This document shows, piece after piece, positions 32,738-41,118 of a stretch of DNA of 64,000 bases. The first letter of the stretch is position 1, and every line of letters starts with the position of its first letter. The position numbers and the translations under genes were made by a program. Below the pieces are notes generated by a model. It ran no database searches and was not told the DNA's origin. It worked only from the letters and a program-made list of their open reading frames with translations. The stretch is from Antrihabitans auranticaus (GTDB lineage Bacteria > Actinomycetota > Actinomycetes > Mycobacteriales > Mycobacteriaceae). Location: the NCBI RefSeq assembly GCF_016481275.1, contig NZ_JAEMNW010000006.1, forward strand, positions 206,293 through 270,292, read 5' to 3'.

Positions 32738-33987
32738 CTGTCCAGCTTTTCGGCGCGCATCGTCAGGTAGCGCTGCTGCGGGATGCTCGTCGTGCGCGCG
32801 GCCGCTCCGCGGTAGAAATCACGCGCGGCGGCGAGGTCGCCCGCCATTTCGAGCAGATGTGCGCGGACCGCGTACAAACGGTGGTCGTCCGCAATCCGAT
32901 CGTCGGAAGCCAGCTGGGCGAGTAGGTCCAGGCCCGCGCGCGGGCCGCTCGCCATTCCGACAGCGACCGCGCGGTTCAGCGCGACGACGGGATTGTCGGC
33001 GATCTTCAGCAGCACGTCGTACAACGCGACGATCTGTGGCCAGTCGGTATCCGCGCTCGTTTCGGCTTCGTCGTGGACCGCCGCAATTGCCGCCTGCAGC
33101 TGGTACGGACCCGTGACGCCGGTCGGCAGCGCGGCGGTGATCAGGGCGATTCCTTCGGTGATGTGGTCCGCGTTCCATAGGCTCCGATCTTGTTCGGCCA
33201 TCGGGATGAGCGAGCCGTCGCTGCCGGTCCGGGCCGGTCTGCGGGCATCGGTCAGCAGCTGCAGTGCCAGCAGGCCGGTGACCTCACTGTCGTCGGGGAG
33301 GAGGGCGTGGACCAGACGGGTCAGCCGGATTGCCTCGGTGGCGAGGTCGGCGCGTTGCAAGCTCGGACCCGCGGTGCTCGCGTAGCCCTCGTTGAAGATC
33401 AGATACAGGACGTGCAGAACGGTGGCGAGGCGCTCGTTCCGTTCCGCGCCAGCCGGCAGCCGGAAAGGCACGCCGCTGGATTTGACGGTCTTCTTCGCTC
33501 TGCTGATCCGGCGGGTCATCGTCGCTTCGGGAACCAGGAACGCGCGCGCGATTTCCGGAGTCGTCAGGCCGCCCACGGCTCGGAGGGTCAGCGCGATCTG
33601 CGACGCCGCCGAGAGTGCGGGGTGACAGCACAGGAAGAGCAGGATCAGGGTGTCGTCGGAGTCGGTTGCCGACCGGTCGGCGGCCGGTGCCAGCCACCGG
33701 TCGGGCAGAACCCACGCCGCGACAGCGTCCTCCCGGCGTTGGCGTGCGTGCTCGTTGCGAAGCAGATCGGTCAGTCTGCGTGAGGCCACCGTGATGAGCC
33801 AGCCGAGTGGGTTGGCGGGTGTTCCCTCGTTCGGCCACTGCGTCGCCGCGGCGAGCAACGCTTCTTGAACGGCATCCTCGGCGGTGTCGAAATTGCCGTA
33901 CCTGCGCACGAGCGCGCCCAAGACCTGCGGCGCCAGGCAGCGCAGCAGGTCCTCGACGGCTCGGTCAGAATTCGGTCTGCTGGGCAT
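32734..33987 (-). CDS. ECF42-type RNA polymerase sigma factor with C-terminal extension
   Basis: A 417-residue ECF sigma factor. Region 2 (YGNFDTAEDAVQEALLAAATQWP, NPLGWLITVASRRLTDLLR) and region 4 (LTTPEIARAFLVPEATMTRRISRAK) are followed by a long helical domain (about 190-417; FNEGYASTAG, TEAIRLTRLVH, YDVLLKIADNPVVALNRAVA) typical of the ECF42/DUF6596 group, whose extension replaces an anti-sigma factor. It overlaps the upstream YCII-domain gene by 23 bp, the usual partner of this group. ATG at 33987 fits the N-terminus. Confidence 0.9.
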   Translation of the reverse strand: MPSRPNSDRAVEDLLRCLAPQVLGALVRRYGNFDTAEDAVQEALLAAATQWPNEGTPANPLGWLITVASRRLTDLLRNEHARQRREDAVAAWVLPDRWLAPAADRSATDSDDTLILLFLCCHPALSAASQIALTLRAVGGLTTPEIARAFLVPEATMTRRISRAKKTVKSSGVPFRLPAGAERNERLATVLHVLYLIFNEGYASTAGPSLQRADLATEAIRLTRLVHALLPDDSEVTGLLALQLLTDARRPARTGSDGSLIPMAEQDRSLWNADHITEGIALITAALPTGVTGPYQLQAAIAAVHDEAETSADTDWPQIVALYDVLLKIADNPVVALNRAVAVGMASGPRAGLDLLAQLASDDRIADDHRLYAVRAHLLEMAGDLAAARDFYRGAAARTTSIPQQRYLTMRAEKLDS

Positions 33988-34363
33988 ATTCGTCGAGCGG
34001 ACGGATGTCTGCGTAACCCTTCTCTTCGAATACGCCGCCCGGCGTCGGGCAACCCGACAGTCGGGCCGCGATTTCGGTTGCGCGGTCGAAGCTTTCGCAA
34101 TCGACCACCCAGTAGCCCGCCAAGACTTCCTGCGCTTCGGCGTACGGTCCGTCGGTGACGACGGGTACGCCGTTCTGCAGCCGGACCCGCCTGGTGTGCA
34201 CCGGAGCGGAGAGTCCGCGGGTATCGACCAGTTCGCCGGATTCGACGAGTTCGTCGGTGAACTTCTGCATGAACTCGCCCATCGCGGCAAAGTCTTCAGG
34301 CTTCCAACTGGCCAATTCGGCGTAGTCCTCTTGCGAACCGAAGGTGAGAATTATGTATTTCAT
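33965..34363 (-). CDS. YCII-related (DGPF) domain protein
   Basis: A 132-residue YCII-like protein: MKYIILTFGSQEDYAELASW, then the signature DGPYAEAQEVLAGYWVVDCES (split around residue 72-90) and ATEIAARLSGCPTPGG. These proteins form dimeric alpha-beta barrels and are regularly encoded with ECF42 sigma factors; their activity is unknown. The gene overlaps the sigma factor start by 23 bp and begins 9 bp after the upstream DUF998 gene, so all three form one operon. Confidence 0.9.
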   Translation of the reverse strand: MKYIILTFGSQEDYAELASWKPEDFAAMGEFMQKFTDELVESGELVDTRGLSAPVHTRRVRLQNGVPVVTDGPYAEAQEVLAGYWVVDCESFDRATEIAARLSGCPTPGGVFEEKGYADIRPLDEYAQQTEF

Positions 34364-34372
34364 CAGGTGTCC

Positions 34373-35026
34373 TCAGTTGTGGGCGAAATGCTGTTGGGGG
34401 AGGGGCAGGGACCGGTTGTTTTCGTGGATGTACCTGGCAGACAAGGCTGCGACGAAGCCGAAGAGGATTGCGGTAGCGATGACGGCTCGTACAGCGAATC
34501 CGTCCGGACTCGGGAACATCGTGAGCAGTAGCACCGCGCCCGCAGTGGCAAGCGCCCCGCGGTACCAGCGCAGCTCGCCGGCAGCTTTGAAACGGCGCGC
34601 GAACACGATGGCGCCGACGGTCATGGCGGGTACCGACAGCATGAATCCGATCTCGTGCACTATGCCGTGCACGCTCATGTGGTCGGGCGCTCCCTCCGGC
34701 GCGCCGATCGGGTACCCGGCGCCGGGATCGGTGACGAAGACGCCGGCGATGATCAATCCGACGCCGAGCGAGCCCACCAGCCGCGGTCCCCAGACATGAC
34801 CCCGGCCTGATAGCAGGGTCTGCCGCATGCCCACCGCGCAAGCTGTGAAAAGTAAGCCGGTGACAACGAAATTCGTAATCTGAATCCAGCCGAGATCGCC
34901 GAGGGACAGCAGGCTGATCGGGTGCCTGCCGGGGTCGAACCCGGCGCGCGTCGTCGCCTGCGCGGCCCAGATCAGCGCGAACAGCGGTCCGGCGACAATG
35001 CCGCAGCCCAAGAGTGTGTTCTTCAT
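34373..35026 (-). CDS. DUF998-family membrane protein
   Basis: A 217-residue polytopic membrane protein with about six spans. Typical DUF998 features are GFDPGRHPISLLSLGDLGW near the N-terminus and the loop FVTDPGAGYPIGAPEGAPDHMSVHGIVHEI in the middle (given here as positions 110-139). ATG at 35026 has GAGG upstream; in-frame codons before it are not needed. It is the first gene of the operon with YCII and ECF42, and a plausible regulatory target of that sigma factor. Confidence 0.83.
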   Translation of the reverse strand: MKNTLLGCGIVAGPLFALIWAAQATTRAGFDPGRHPISLLSLGDLGWIQITNFVVTGLLFTACAVGMRQTLLSGRGHVWGPRLVGSLGVGLIIAGVFVTDPGAGYPIGAPEGAPDHMSVHGIVHEIGFMLSVPAMTVGAIVFARRFKAAGELRWYRGALATAGAVLLLTMFPSPDGFAVRAVIATAILFGFVAALSARYIHENNRSLPLPQQHFAHN

Positions 35027-35113
35027 AGGTGCCTCGCTCTCTGTTGTGCACCCGTTCGGTGCTTTCAACAGAGACGTCGAAGCTGTGTCTGCGGACCGGA
35101 CACGGTCCCGTCG

Positions 35114-35275
35114 CTAGTCGCCGAAGATGAACATGACGACCTGAAAGGCCAGGACAGCGGTGAGGACTCCCGCGATCGCAACGAGCAAGCCTTGCACCCC
35201 GGGTGCTGCTCTGACGTTGCGCAGATAGGCGACGACGAGGAACACCACGATCAACGCGAGACCGGTTGCCAGCAT
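35114..35275 (-). CDS. 53-residue two-span membrane protein
   Basis: ATG at 35275 opens a 53-codon frame with two hydrophobic segments (TGLALIVVFLVVAYL and LLVAIAGVLTAVLAFQVVMF) separated by a basic-polar loop (RNVRAAPGVQ), ending FIFGD. The start lies directly downstream of the terminator of the tetR gene and has no clear ribosome site. The layout is very protein-like. Function unknown. Confidence 0.55.
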   Translation of the reverse strand: MLATGLALIVVFLVVAYLRNVRAAPGVQGLLVAIAGVLTAVLAFQVVMFIFGD

Positions 35276-35282
35276 GGGAAAA

Positions 35283-35316
35283 GTGTTCCACGGCCGGGTC
35301 GGCCGAGGTGGAACAC
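35283..35316. terminator. Hairpin terminator downstream of tetR (35327-35971)
   Basis: A 9-bp stem GTGTTCCAC/GTGGAACAC with an inner CGGCC/GGCCG stem. On the minus strand it is followed by TTTT; on the plus strand by a GTTTTT nine bases further, so it may work both ways. Confidence 0.7.
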
Positions 35317-35326
35317 CACCCGTTTT

Positions 35327-35971
35327 TCAGTGTGCGAACAACAGTCCGCAGATGGTCTCGGCCCACCACTGCTCGATGCGGTCCGCCGTCCAGCCGCGTT
35401 CGCGGCGCAAAATGTCGAAGGTGTCGAAAGCGCACACGACCGCGTAGACGTCCAGTGCGGTCGGCACTGTCATGCCGTTGCGCCAGACGCTGGCGGGCCA
35501 CGTGGCGAAGACTTCTCGCCGAACCGCCTCACCCCGGCCGCGACCGTCGCGATAGGCGGCGTCGAGCGCTTCGTGCTGACGGCGTCCCTCGAGAATGGTC
35601 CGGATGACGTCACCGCCGTTCTCGAACAGTCGCCGGTCGAAGCCGACGAACGCGCGCACCTGGGCCTGGGGATCGCCCCAACCGGTCGCGAGTTCCTTCT
35701 GGACGCGTTCGATGTCGGCTTGGGCGTCGGCGCTGTCGATCAGCGACGTCGCGAGTCCGGCCTTGCTGCCGTAGATCGCGTAGACGGTCGCCTCGGAAAC
35801 ACCTGCCGCTTCCGCGACCGAACGCACAGTCGTGCCCGACCAGCCGTGACTGAGAAAGCGCTCGCGTGCGGCCGCGGCGACGAGTGTTCGTGTCTGCTCG
35901 GCCTGTTGTGCTCGGAGCGGGCTCCGGTAGGCGCGGCCACTCGCTTCGGGTGCCGATTTCTGGCCTGACAT
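35327..35971 (-). CDS. TetR-family transcriptional regulator
   Basis: A 214-residue TetR regulator with the DNA-binding segment RERFLSHGWSGTTVRSVAEA and AGVSEATVYAIYGSKAGLAT (about 25-65). ATG at 35971 is annotated; an ATG six codons upstream (35989) is possible and neither has a good ribosome site, so a leaderless message is likely. It is divergent from a frameshifted membrane-protein gene, and an inverted repeat lies between them. The C-terminal region ends in WWAETICGLLFAH, as in many TetR proteins. Confidence 0.82.
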   Translation of the reverse strand: MSGQKSAPEASGRAYRSPLRAQQAEQTRTLVAAAARERFLSHGWSGTTVRSVAEAAGVSEATVYAIYGSKAGLATSLIDSADAQADIERVQKELATGWGDPQAQVRAFVGFDRRLFENGGDVIRTILEGRRQHEALDAAYRDGRGRGEAVRREVFATWPASVWRNGMTVPTALDVYAVVCAFDTFDILRRERGWTADRIEQWWAETICGLLFAH

Positions 35972-36006
35972 ATTGCCACTGTACGCCATTGGGCTAGCTA
36001 GTCTAT

Positions 36007-36032
36007 ATTCACTGAGACACTCGCTAGTGAAT
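36007..36032. promoter_or_regulatory. ATTCACT-N12-AGTGAAT inverted repeat between tetR and the membrane gene
   Basis: A perfect 7-bp inverted repeat with a 12-bp spacer in the divergent gap, 10 bp before the membrane-protein start. It is a suitable TetR operator controlling both directions. Confidence 0.5.
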
Positions 36033-36042
36033 TGAGGAAGCC

Positions 36043-36683
36043 ATGGGTGGGAACGGTCGGATCGTTGCAATCGGGTTTGTTGTCGCGGGCGTGTTGTCGC
36101 TGATAGGCGGCCAGATGCATCCGCGCGGCAAGGGGATTCGAAGAACGACTACCTGATCTCGATGCTCGGCAACCCGACCTGGGCGGCGTCACATCTGCTC
36201 ATGCTCGCCGGCCTCGTGGTGGCTGTCGCGACCTTCCTCATGGCGAAGCGGGAAGCCGCGTTCGGCCCGTCTGTGTCGACCTGGTTGACGGTCGCGGCGA
36301 TCGGTTCGGCCATCGGCGCAGCCGAGTTGGTACCGCACGTGGCGGCGTCGAACGATCTGGAGGGTCTGCAACACCACCACGACACCCCGGTCCTCGACTT
36401 CCACCTGATGATGCAGGTGCTCGCGACGCCGGCACTGGGTATCACAATCGCTGCCGTGGCAATTGCGGTCGCGCGAGATGCGCGAACGAAGGCTGCGTGG
36501 ATTCTCGCCGTCATCGCCGCGATTTCGGGAGTGCTGTACGGCCTCGCCGGGCCGCTCGTGAACTTCACCGAGAGCGTCGCGGTGACGCCGCTCTTCGCGG
36601 CGCAGACCGGTGTGGCGATCTGGCTCCTCGGCACAGGCATTCGGTTGCTCGTGCCGAGCCGCGCCGTGGTTCTCAGTTCGTGA
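36043..36683 (+). pseudogene. Polytopic membrane protein interrupted by a -1 frameshift
   Basis: Two frames together make one protein. The first 30 codons (MGGNGRIVAIGFVVAGVLSL, then IGGQMHPRGKG) end at a TGA soon after the switch point, and the second frame continues SKNDYLISMLGNPTWAASH and four to five membrane spans up to the stop at 36683. The frames meet at a run of four G (36132-36135); five G would restore one open frame of about 213 codons. Either a real inactivating deletion or a homopolymer sequencing error. The 3' part alone could start at ATG 36162. It is divergent from tetR, which probably controls it. Confidence 0.7.
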
Positions 36684-36717
36684 CGCCAGCGGGCCCGTCG
36701 TCAGTACTATCGGGTTC

Positions 36718-37128
36718 GTGACACGCCGTGAGCCGTTACGGGTCCTGGTCTACAGCGACGACGCGACGACGCGTGCCACGGTGATCCTGGCACTGGGGAA
36801 GCGGCCACACCCGGACCTGCCCGAGCTCGAGTACATCGAAGTCGCGACCGGACCTGTCGTCATCCAGCACCTCGACGCCGGAAACATCGATCTCGCGATC
36901 CTCGACGGTGAGGCCGTGCCCGTCGGCGGCATGGGAATCGCCAAGCAACTCAAAGACGAGATCGACCCCTGCCCCCCGATTCTGGTGCTTACCGGCCGGC
37001 CCGACGACGCCTGGCTCGCGAACTGGTCGCGAGCGGAAGCTGCTGTGCCGCAACCGATCGACCCGATCCGCCTGGGTGCCGAAGTGGTGGCTCTGCTGCG
37101 TCGCCGTGTCGCGTCCCAAGGTGTCTGA
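36718..37128 (+). CDS. Orphan receiver-domain response regulator upstream of nuoA
   Basis: A 136-residue single receiver domain without an output domain. It has the acidic pair in VLVYSDDATT (residues 14-15), the likely phospho-acceptor Asp63 in AILDGEAVP and Thr92 in LVLTGRPDD, but the conserved Lys near the end is Gln (Q112 in PQPIDP). M. tuberculosis Rv3143 is a similar orphan receiver beside the nuo operon. It may act by protein contact rather than on DNA. GTG at 36718 is the start closest to the first strand LRVLVYS. Confidence 0.78.
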   Translation: MTRREPLRVLVYSDDATTRATVILALGKRPHPDLPELEYIEVATGPVVIQHLDAGNIDLAILDGEAVPVGGMGIAKQLKDEIDPCPPILVLTGRPDDAWLANWSRAEAAVPQPIDPIRLGAEVVALLRRRVASQGV

Positions 37129-37133
37129 CCAGC

Positions 37134-37156
37134 ACTTTTGTTGGATCTCCAAAAGT
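37134..37156. promoter_or_regulatory. ACTTTTG/CAAAAGT inverted repeat in the nuoA leader region
   Basis: A 7-bp AT-rich inverted repeat with a 9-base loop, directly after the response regulator stop and about 186 bp before nuoA. It could be a weak terminator or an operator for the nuo operon. The remaining leader to 37341 shows no other clear structure. Confidence 0.4.
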
Positions 37157-37341
37157 TGAAAACCAAACCAAGTGCGGACTCCCGATATCGCGCTTAGTCT
37201 GTGTCTTAGCTCACATGCGCATAGCCCGGCGACTTCGATGAGCGGAGGGATCCTGGTCACGCCACGCAGTGTCAGCAGCACCCGATTCGACGGTTTTGCG
37301 CTGTCCACCAGCGCCGCGGGGATGTCGGAAACGGGGTCCGC

Positions 37342-37701
37342 ATGAACGTCTACATCCCGATTCTCGTGCTCGGAGCGCTCGCTGCCGGCTTTGCGATCTT
37401 CTCGGTCGTCATGGCGTCGATCGTGGGACCCAAGCGCTACAACCGCGCGAAACTGGAAGCCTACGAATGCGGCATCGAACCGACGCCGCACACGGACGGC
37501 CCCGGCCGTTTTCCTGTGAAGTTCTACCTGACAGCGATGTTGTTCATCATCTTCGACATCGAGATCGTCTTTCTCTATCCGTGGGCGGTCCACTTCGACG
37601 CCCTCGGCGTTTTCGGGCTGGCCGCAATGGCTTTGTTCATCTTCAACGTGTCGGTCGCCTATGCGTACGAATGGCGCCGGGGCGGTCTGAGTTGGGAATA
37701 G
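37342..37701 (+). CDS. nuoA: NADH-quinone oxidoreductase subunit A
   Basis: A 119-residue membrane-arm subunit with three spans. The loop YECGIEPTPHTDGPGRFPVK after the first span carries the conserved Cys that sits near the quinone channel, and LFIIFDIEIVFLYPWA forms the second span with its conserved acidic residues. It is the first gene of a complete 14-gene operon read in the order A to N with overlaps or very short gaps. ATG at 37342 gives the expected N-terminus. Confidence 0.96.
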   Translation: MNVYIPILVLGALAAGFAIFSVVMASIVGPKRYNRAKLEAYECGIEPTPHTDGPGRFPVKFYLTAMLFIIFDIEIVFLYPWAVHFDALGVFGLAAMALFIFNVSVAYAYEWRRGGLSWE

Positions 37702-37724
37702 CGGACAAGTGAGAAGAGTCTGAG

Positions 37725-38279
37725 ATGGGTCTCGAAGAGAAGCTGCCGAGCGGCTTCCTGCTGACCACGGTCGAGGGATTGGCCGGGTACATGCGCAAGG
37801 GTTCGCTATGGCCCGCGACGTTCGGCCTGGCCTGCTGTGCCATCGAAATGATGGCGACCGGCGCAGGCCGTTTCGATATCGCGCGGTTCGGAATGGAGGC
37901 GTTCCGGGCCTCGCCACGGCAGGCGGATCTGATGATCGTCGCAGGTCGCGTGAGCCAGAAGATGGCGCCGGTGCTGCGGCAGGTCTACGACCAGATGACC
38001 GAGCCCAAATGGGTTCTCGCAATGGGCGTCTGCGCATCCTCGGGCGGAATGTTCAACAACTACGCGATCGTCCAGGGCGTCGACCACGTCGTGCCGGTCG
38101 ACATCTACCTGCCAGGCTGTCCGCCGCGGCCTGAGATGTTGCTCAACGCGATCATCAAGCTGCACGAGAAGATTCAGGAAATGCCCCTCGGTGTGAATCG
38201 CGAGGAGGCCATACGCGCCGCCGAAGCCGCAGCGCTCGCGTCGACCCCGACGTTCCAGATGAACGGGCTCCTCCGATGA
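37725..38279 (+). CDS. nuoB: NADH-quinone oxidoreductase subunit B (cluster N2)
   Basis: A 184-residue subunit of the peripheral arm that holds the terminal [4Fe-4S] cluster N2 delivering electrons to menaquinone. The four ligands are visible: adjacent Cys37-Cys38 ([10 protein letters not shown]), Cys103 (GVCASSGG) and Cys132 (PGCPPRPE). It begins 23 bp after nuoA and its stop overlaps the nuoC start (ATGA). Confidence 0.97.
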   Translation: MGLEEKLPSGFLLTTVEGLAGYMRKGSLWPATFGLACCAIEMMATGAGRFDIARFGMEAFRASPRQADLMIVAGRVSQKMAPVLRQVYDQMTEPKWVLAMGVCASSGGMFNNYAIVQGVDHVVPVDIYLPGCPPRPEMLLNAIIKLHEKIQEMPLGVNREEAIRAAEAAALASTPTFQMNGLLR

Positions 38280-38929
38280 CGGGGCCCAAATTGGGGATGT
38301 TCGGTGGCTCCGGGACCGGTGACACCTCCGGCTACGGGCGCTTGGTGCGCAAGGTTCCGTTGGTGGGGACTGCTTCTCGACCGTTCGGCGGGTATTTCGA
38401 CGAGATTGCAGATGCGCTGGATGCTGCCCTTGTCGAGCAGGGATCGAGTTTCGACGAGGCCGTCGAGAACGTCGTGATCTTCCGCGGCGAGCTCACGTTG
38501 CACGTGCGGCGCGAAGCGCTCCCGTCGGTCGCGCAGCGCCTGCGAGACGAGCCCGACCTCCGGTTCGAACTGTGCCTCGGTGTGAACGGCGTCCACTACC
38601 CGGCAGATGTTGGCAGGGAGTTGCACGCGGTCTATCCGCTGCTGTCGATCACCCACAATCGGCGGGTCCGGCTGGAGGTTTCGGTGCCTGACGCGGACCC
38701 GCACATTCCGTCGTTGTTCGGCGTCTATCCGACGAACGACTGGCACGAGCGGGAGACCTACGACTTCTTCGGAATCGTGTTCGTCGGCCACCCGAGTTTG
38801 ACCCGTATCGAGATGCCCGACGACTGGGTGGGCCATCCGCAGCGTAAGGACTATCCGCTCGGTGGCGTGCCGGTCGAGTACAAGGGTGCAGTGATTCCGC
38901 CACCGGACGAGCGGAGGGCATACAACTGA
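38276..38929 (+). CDS. nuoC: NADH-quinone oxidoreductase subunit C
   Basis: A 217-residue subunit C of the hydrophilic arm. The 30-kDa subunit signature is [20 protein letters not shown] (about 160-179), followed by [18 protein letters not shown]. The N-terminal 35 residues ([19 protein letters not shown]) are an actinobacterial extension. It is separate from NuoD, not fused as in E. coli. It starts inside the nuoB stop and shares one base with nuoD. Confidence 0.95.
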   Translation: MTGPKLGMFGGSGTGDTSGYGRLVRKVPLVGTASRPFGGYFDEIADALDAALVEQGSSFDEAVENVVIFRGELTLHVRREALPSVAQRLRDEPDLRFELCLGVNGVHYPADVGRELHAVYPLLSITHNRRVRLEVSVPDADPHIPSLFGVYPTNDWHERETYDFFGIVFVGHPSLTRIEMPDDWVGHPQRKDYPLGGVPVEYKGAVIPPPDERRAYN

Positions 38930-40221
38930 TGACCGAAGAAAAGGTCTTCACCGTCGCGGGCCAGGATTGGGACGACATCGTCGGTGCGATCGGCACGACG
39001 GGCGAGGAACGCATCGTCGTCAACATGGGCCCCCAGCACCCGTCGACGCATGGCGTGCTGCGGCTGATCCTGGAAATCGAGGGTGAGACAGTCGTCGAAG
39101 CTCGATGCGGAATCGGGTACTTGCACACGGGGATCGAGAAGAACCTCGAATTTCGAAACTGGATTCAGGGCGTCACCTTCGTCACCCGGATGGACTACCT
39201 GTCGCCGTTCTACAACGAAACCGCGTACTGCCTGGGCGTCGAGAAACTCCTGGACATCACCGAGGAAATTCCCGAACGGGTCTCCGTCATCCGCGTCATG
39301 TTGATGGAGCTCAATCGAATTTCCTCGCACCTGGTCGCGTTGGCAACCGGCGGAATGGAATTGGGTTCGACGACCGCGATGATCTTCGGTTTCCGCGAGC
39401 GCGAGCTCATCCTGGAGGTTTTCGAAACCATCACCGGCCTGCGCATGAATCACGCGTACGTGCGGCCCGGCGGTCTGGCGCAGGATCTGCCCGATGACGC
39501 GATCGGAAAGATTCGCGACCTGCTGACGCTGCTGCCGAAGCGCCTCCGCGATCTCGAGCTGCTCCTCAACGACAACCCGATCTGGAAGGCCCGCACACAG
39601 GGCGTCGGCTATCTCGATCTGACGGGGTGCATGGCGCTCGGCAGCACCGGACCGGTGTTGCGGGCAACCGGCCTGCCGCACGATGTTCGCAAGTTCGAGC
39701 CCTACTGCGGTTACGAGAATTACGAGTTCGACGTCATCACCGAGAACACGTCCGATTGCTACGGCAGGTACATGATTCGTGTTCGGGAGATGCGGGAGTC
39801 GCTCAAGATCGTGGAGCAGGCACTCGACAAGTTGCGCCCCGGTCCCGTCATGATCGAGGACAAGAAGCTCGCGTGGCCTGCGCAATTGGCCATCGGACCG
39901 GACGGCCTGGGCAATTCGCCCGAGCACATCCAGAAGATCATGGGTACGTCCATGGAGGCGTTGATCCATCACTTCAAGCTGGTGACCGAGGGTCTCCGCG
40001 TTCCTGCCGGACAGGTGTACACCGCGGTCGAGTCGCCCCGCGGAGAGCTCGGGGTGCACATGGTGAGTGACGGTGGAACACGGCCGTATCGAGTGCATTT
40101 CCGAGATCCGTCCTTCACGAATCTGCAAGCCGTTGCGGCGATGTGCGAGGGCGGAATGGTTGCCGACGTCATTGCGGCGGTCGCCAGCATCGACCCCGTC
40201 ATGGGTGGAGTGGACAGATGA
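38929..40221 (+). CDS. nuoD: NADH-quinone oxidoreductase subunit D (quinone site)
   Basis: A 430-residue 49-kDa subunit homologue that forms the quinone pocket with NuoB. Signatures are [19 protein letters not shown] (conserved His residues near the quinone head), [20 protein letters not shown] and the C-terminal [15 protein letters not shown]. Length is normal. Start and stop overlap the neighbouring genes, showing translational coupling. Confidence 0.97.
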   Translation: MTEEKVFTVAGQDWDDIVGAIGTTGEERIVVNMGPQHPSTHGVLRLILEIEGETVVEARCGIGYLHTGIEKNLEFRNWIQGVTFVTRMDYLSPFYNETAYCLGVEKLLDITEEIPERVSVIRVMLMELNRISSHLVALATGGMELGSTTAMIFGFRERELILEVFETITGLRMNHAYVRPGGLAQDLPDDAIGKIRDLLTLLPKRLRDLELLLNDNPIWKARTQGVGYLDLTGCMALGSTGPVLRATGLPHDVRKFEPYCGYENYEFDVITENTSDCYGRYMIRVREMRESLKIVEQALDKLRPGPVMIEDKKLAWPAQLAIGPDGLGNSPEHIQKIMGTSMEALIHHFKLVTEGLRVPAGQVYTAVESPRGELGVHMVSDGGTRPYRVHFRDPSFTNLQAVAAMCEGGMVADVIAAVASIDPVMGGVDR

Positions 40222-41117
40222 CCCAGGTGTTCATCGAGTTCGGCGCTCGGCCCGGCGAGAAGGGCCAACTCGTGCGCCCCGACGCCCGCGCGAGTTATCC
40301 CCACGACGTGCTGGACAGACTGACTGCCGATGCCGCGACGATCATCGCCCGGTACGCGACCGACCAGCCCACTACCGCTCGATCGGCCTTGCTGCCGCTG
40401 CTACATCTGGTGCAGTCCGAGGACGGTTACATTTCGCCTGCGGGCATCGATTTCTGCGCGGCCCGACTCGGGCTGACGGGCGCGGAGGTCACGGCGGTGG
40501 CCACCTTCTACTCGATGTACCGGCGCAACCCGACCGGTGATTATCACGTCGGGGTCTGTACCAACGCGCTCTGCGCGATCATGGGCGGCGACGCGATCTT
40601 CGAGGCGCTCACCGATCACCTCGACGTCACACATGGCGGAACCACCTCGGACGGCAAGGTGACGCTCGAACACATCGAGTGCAACGCGGCCTGCGATTTC
40701 GCACCTGTGGTGATGGTGAATTGGGAGTTCTTCGACAACCAGACTCCTGAATCCGCAAGGACTTTGGTCGACTCGCTGCGGTCGGGTGATGCGGTGCAGC
40801 CGACTCGTGGCGCAACCCTGTGCACGTTCAAAGAGACCGCGCGAATTCTGGCCGGGTTCCCGGACGAGCGCCCGGGCGCGCTCGAGGGCGCTCCGGGCGA
40901 CCCGACGCTGGTCGGCCTGCGGATCGCGCGAGAGCAGGGCATGACAGCGCCTTCCGTCGAATCCGGGCACGCAACTGGCAGCCCGCATTCCGAAGCGATC
41001 GCCGCCGAAACCGTTGCCGACAAGCCCGCACCCGCGCCGTCGGCGACCGTGCCGGCGAAAGCCGGTACTGCCGAGACGGATTCGGGCACGACGAACGCGA
41101 ACGGGAAGGGAAACTGA
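40218..41117 (+). CDS. nuoE: NADH-quinone oxidoreductase subunit E (cluster N1a)
   Basis: A 299-residue thioredoxin-fold subunit with the four [2Fe-2S] ligands in VCTNALC and ECNAAC (about residues 113-160). The last 60 or so residues are an Ala/Pro/Thr-rich, poorly structured tail ([16 protein letters not shown] onward) not needed for the cluster; family members without such tails are about 160-250 residues. It overlaps nuoD by ATGA and lies 1 bp before nuoF. Confidence 0.95.
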   Translation: MTQVFIEFGARPGEKGQLVRPDARASYPHDVLDRLTADAATIIARYATDQPTTARSALLPLLHLVQSEDGYISPAGIDFCAARLGLTGAEVTAVATFYSMYRRNPTGDYHVGVCTNALCAIMGGDAIFEALTDHLDVTHGGTTSDGKVTLEHIECNAACDFAPVVMVNWEFFDNQTPESARTLVDSLRSGDAVQPTRGATLCTFKETARILAGFPDERPGALEGAPGDPTLVGLRIAREQGMTAPSVESGHATGSPHSEAIAAETVADKPAPAPSATVPAKAGTAETDSGTTNANGKGN

Positions 41118-41118
41118 C

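Noticed and set aside
35027..35113. ECF42-type promoter upstream of the DUF998 gene
   Set aside because: TGTCCG and CGAC elements with about 17 bp between are present, but the match to the TGTCGA-type -35 box is too poor to claim.
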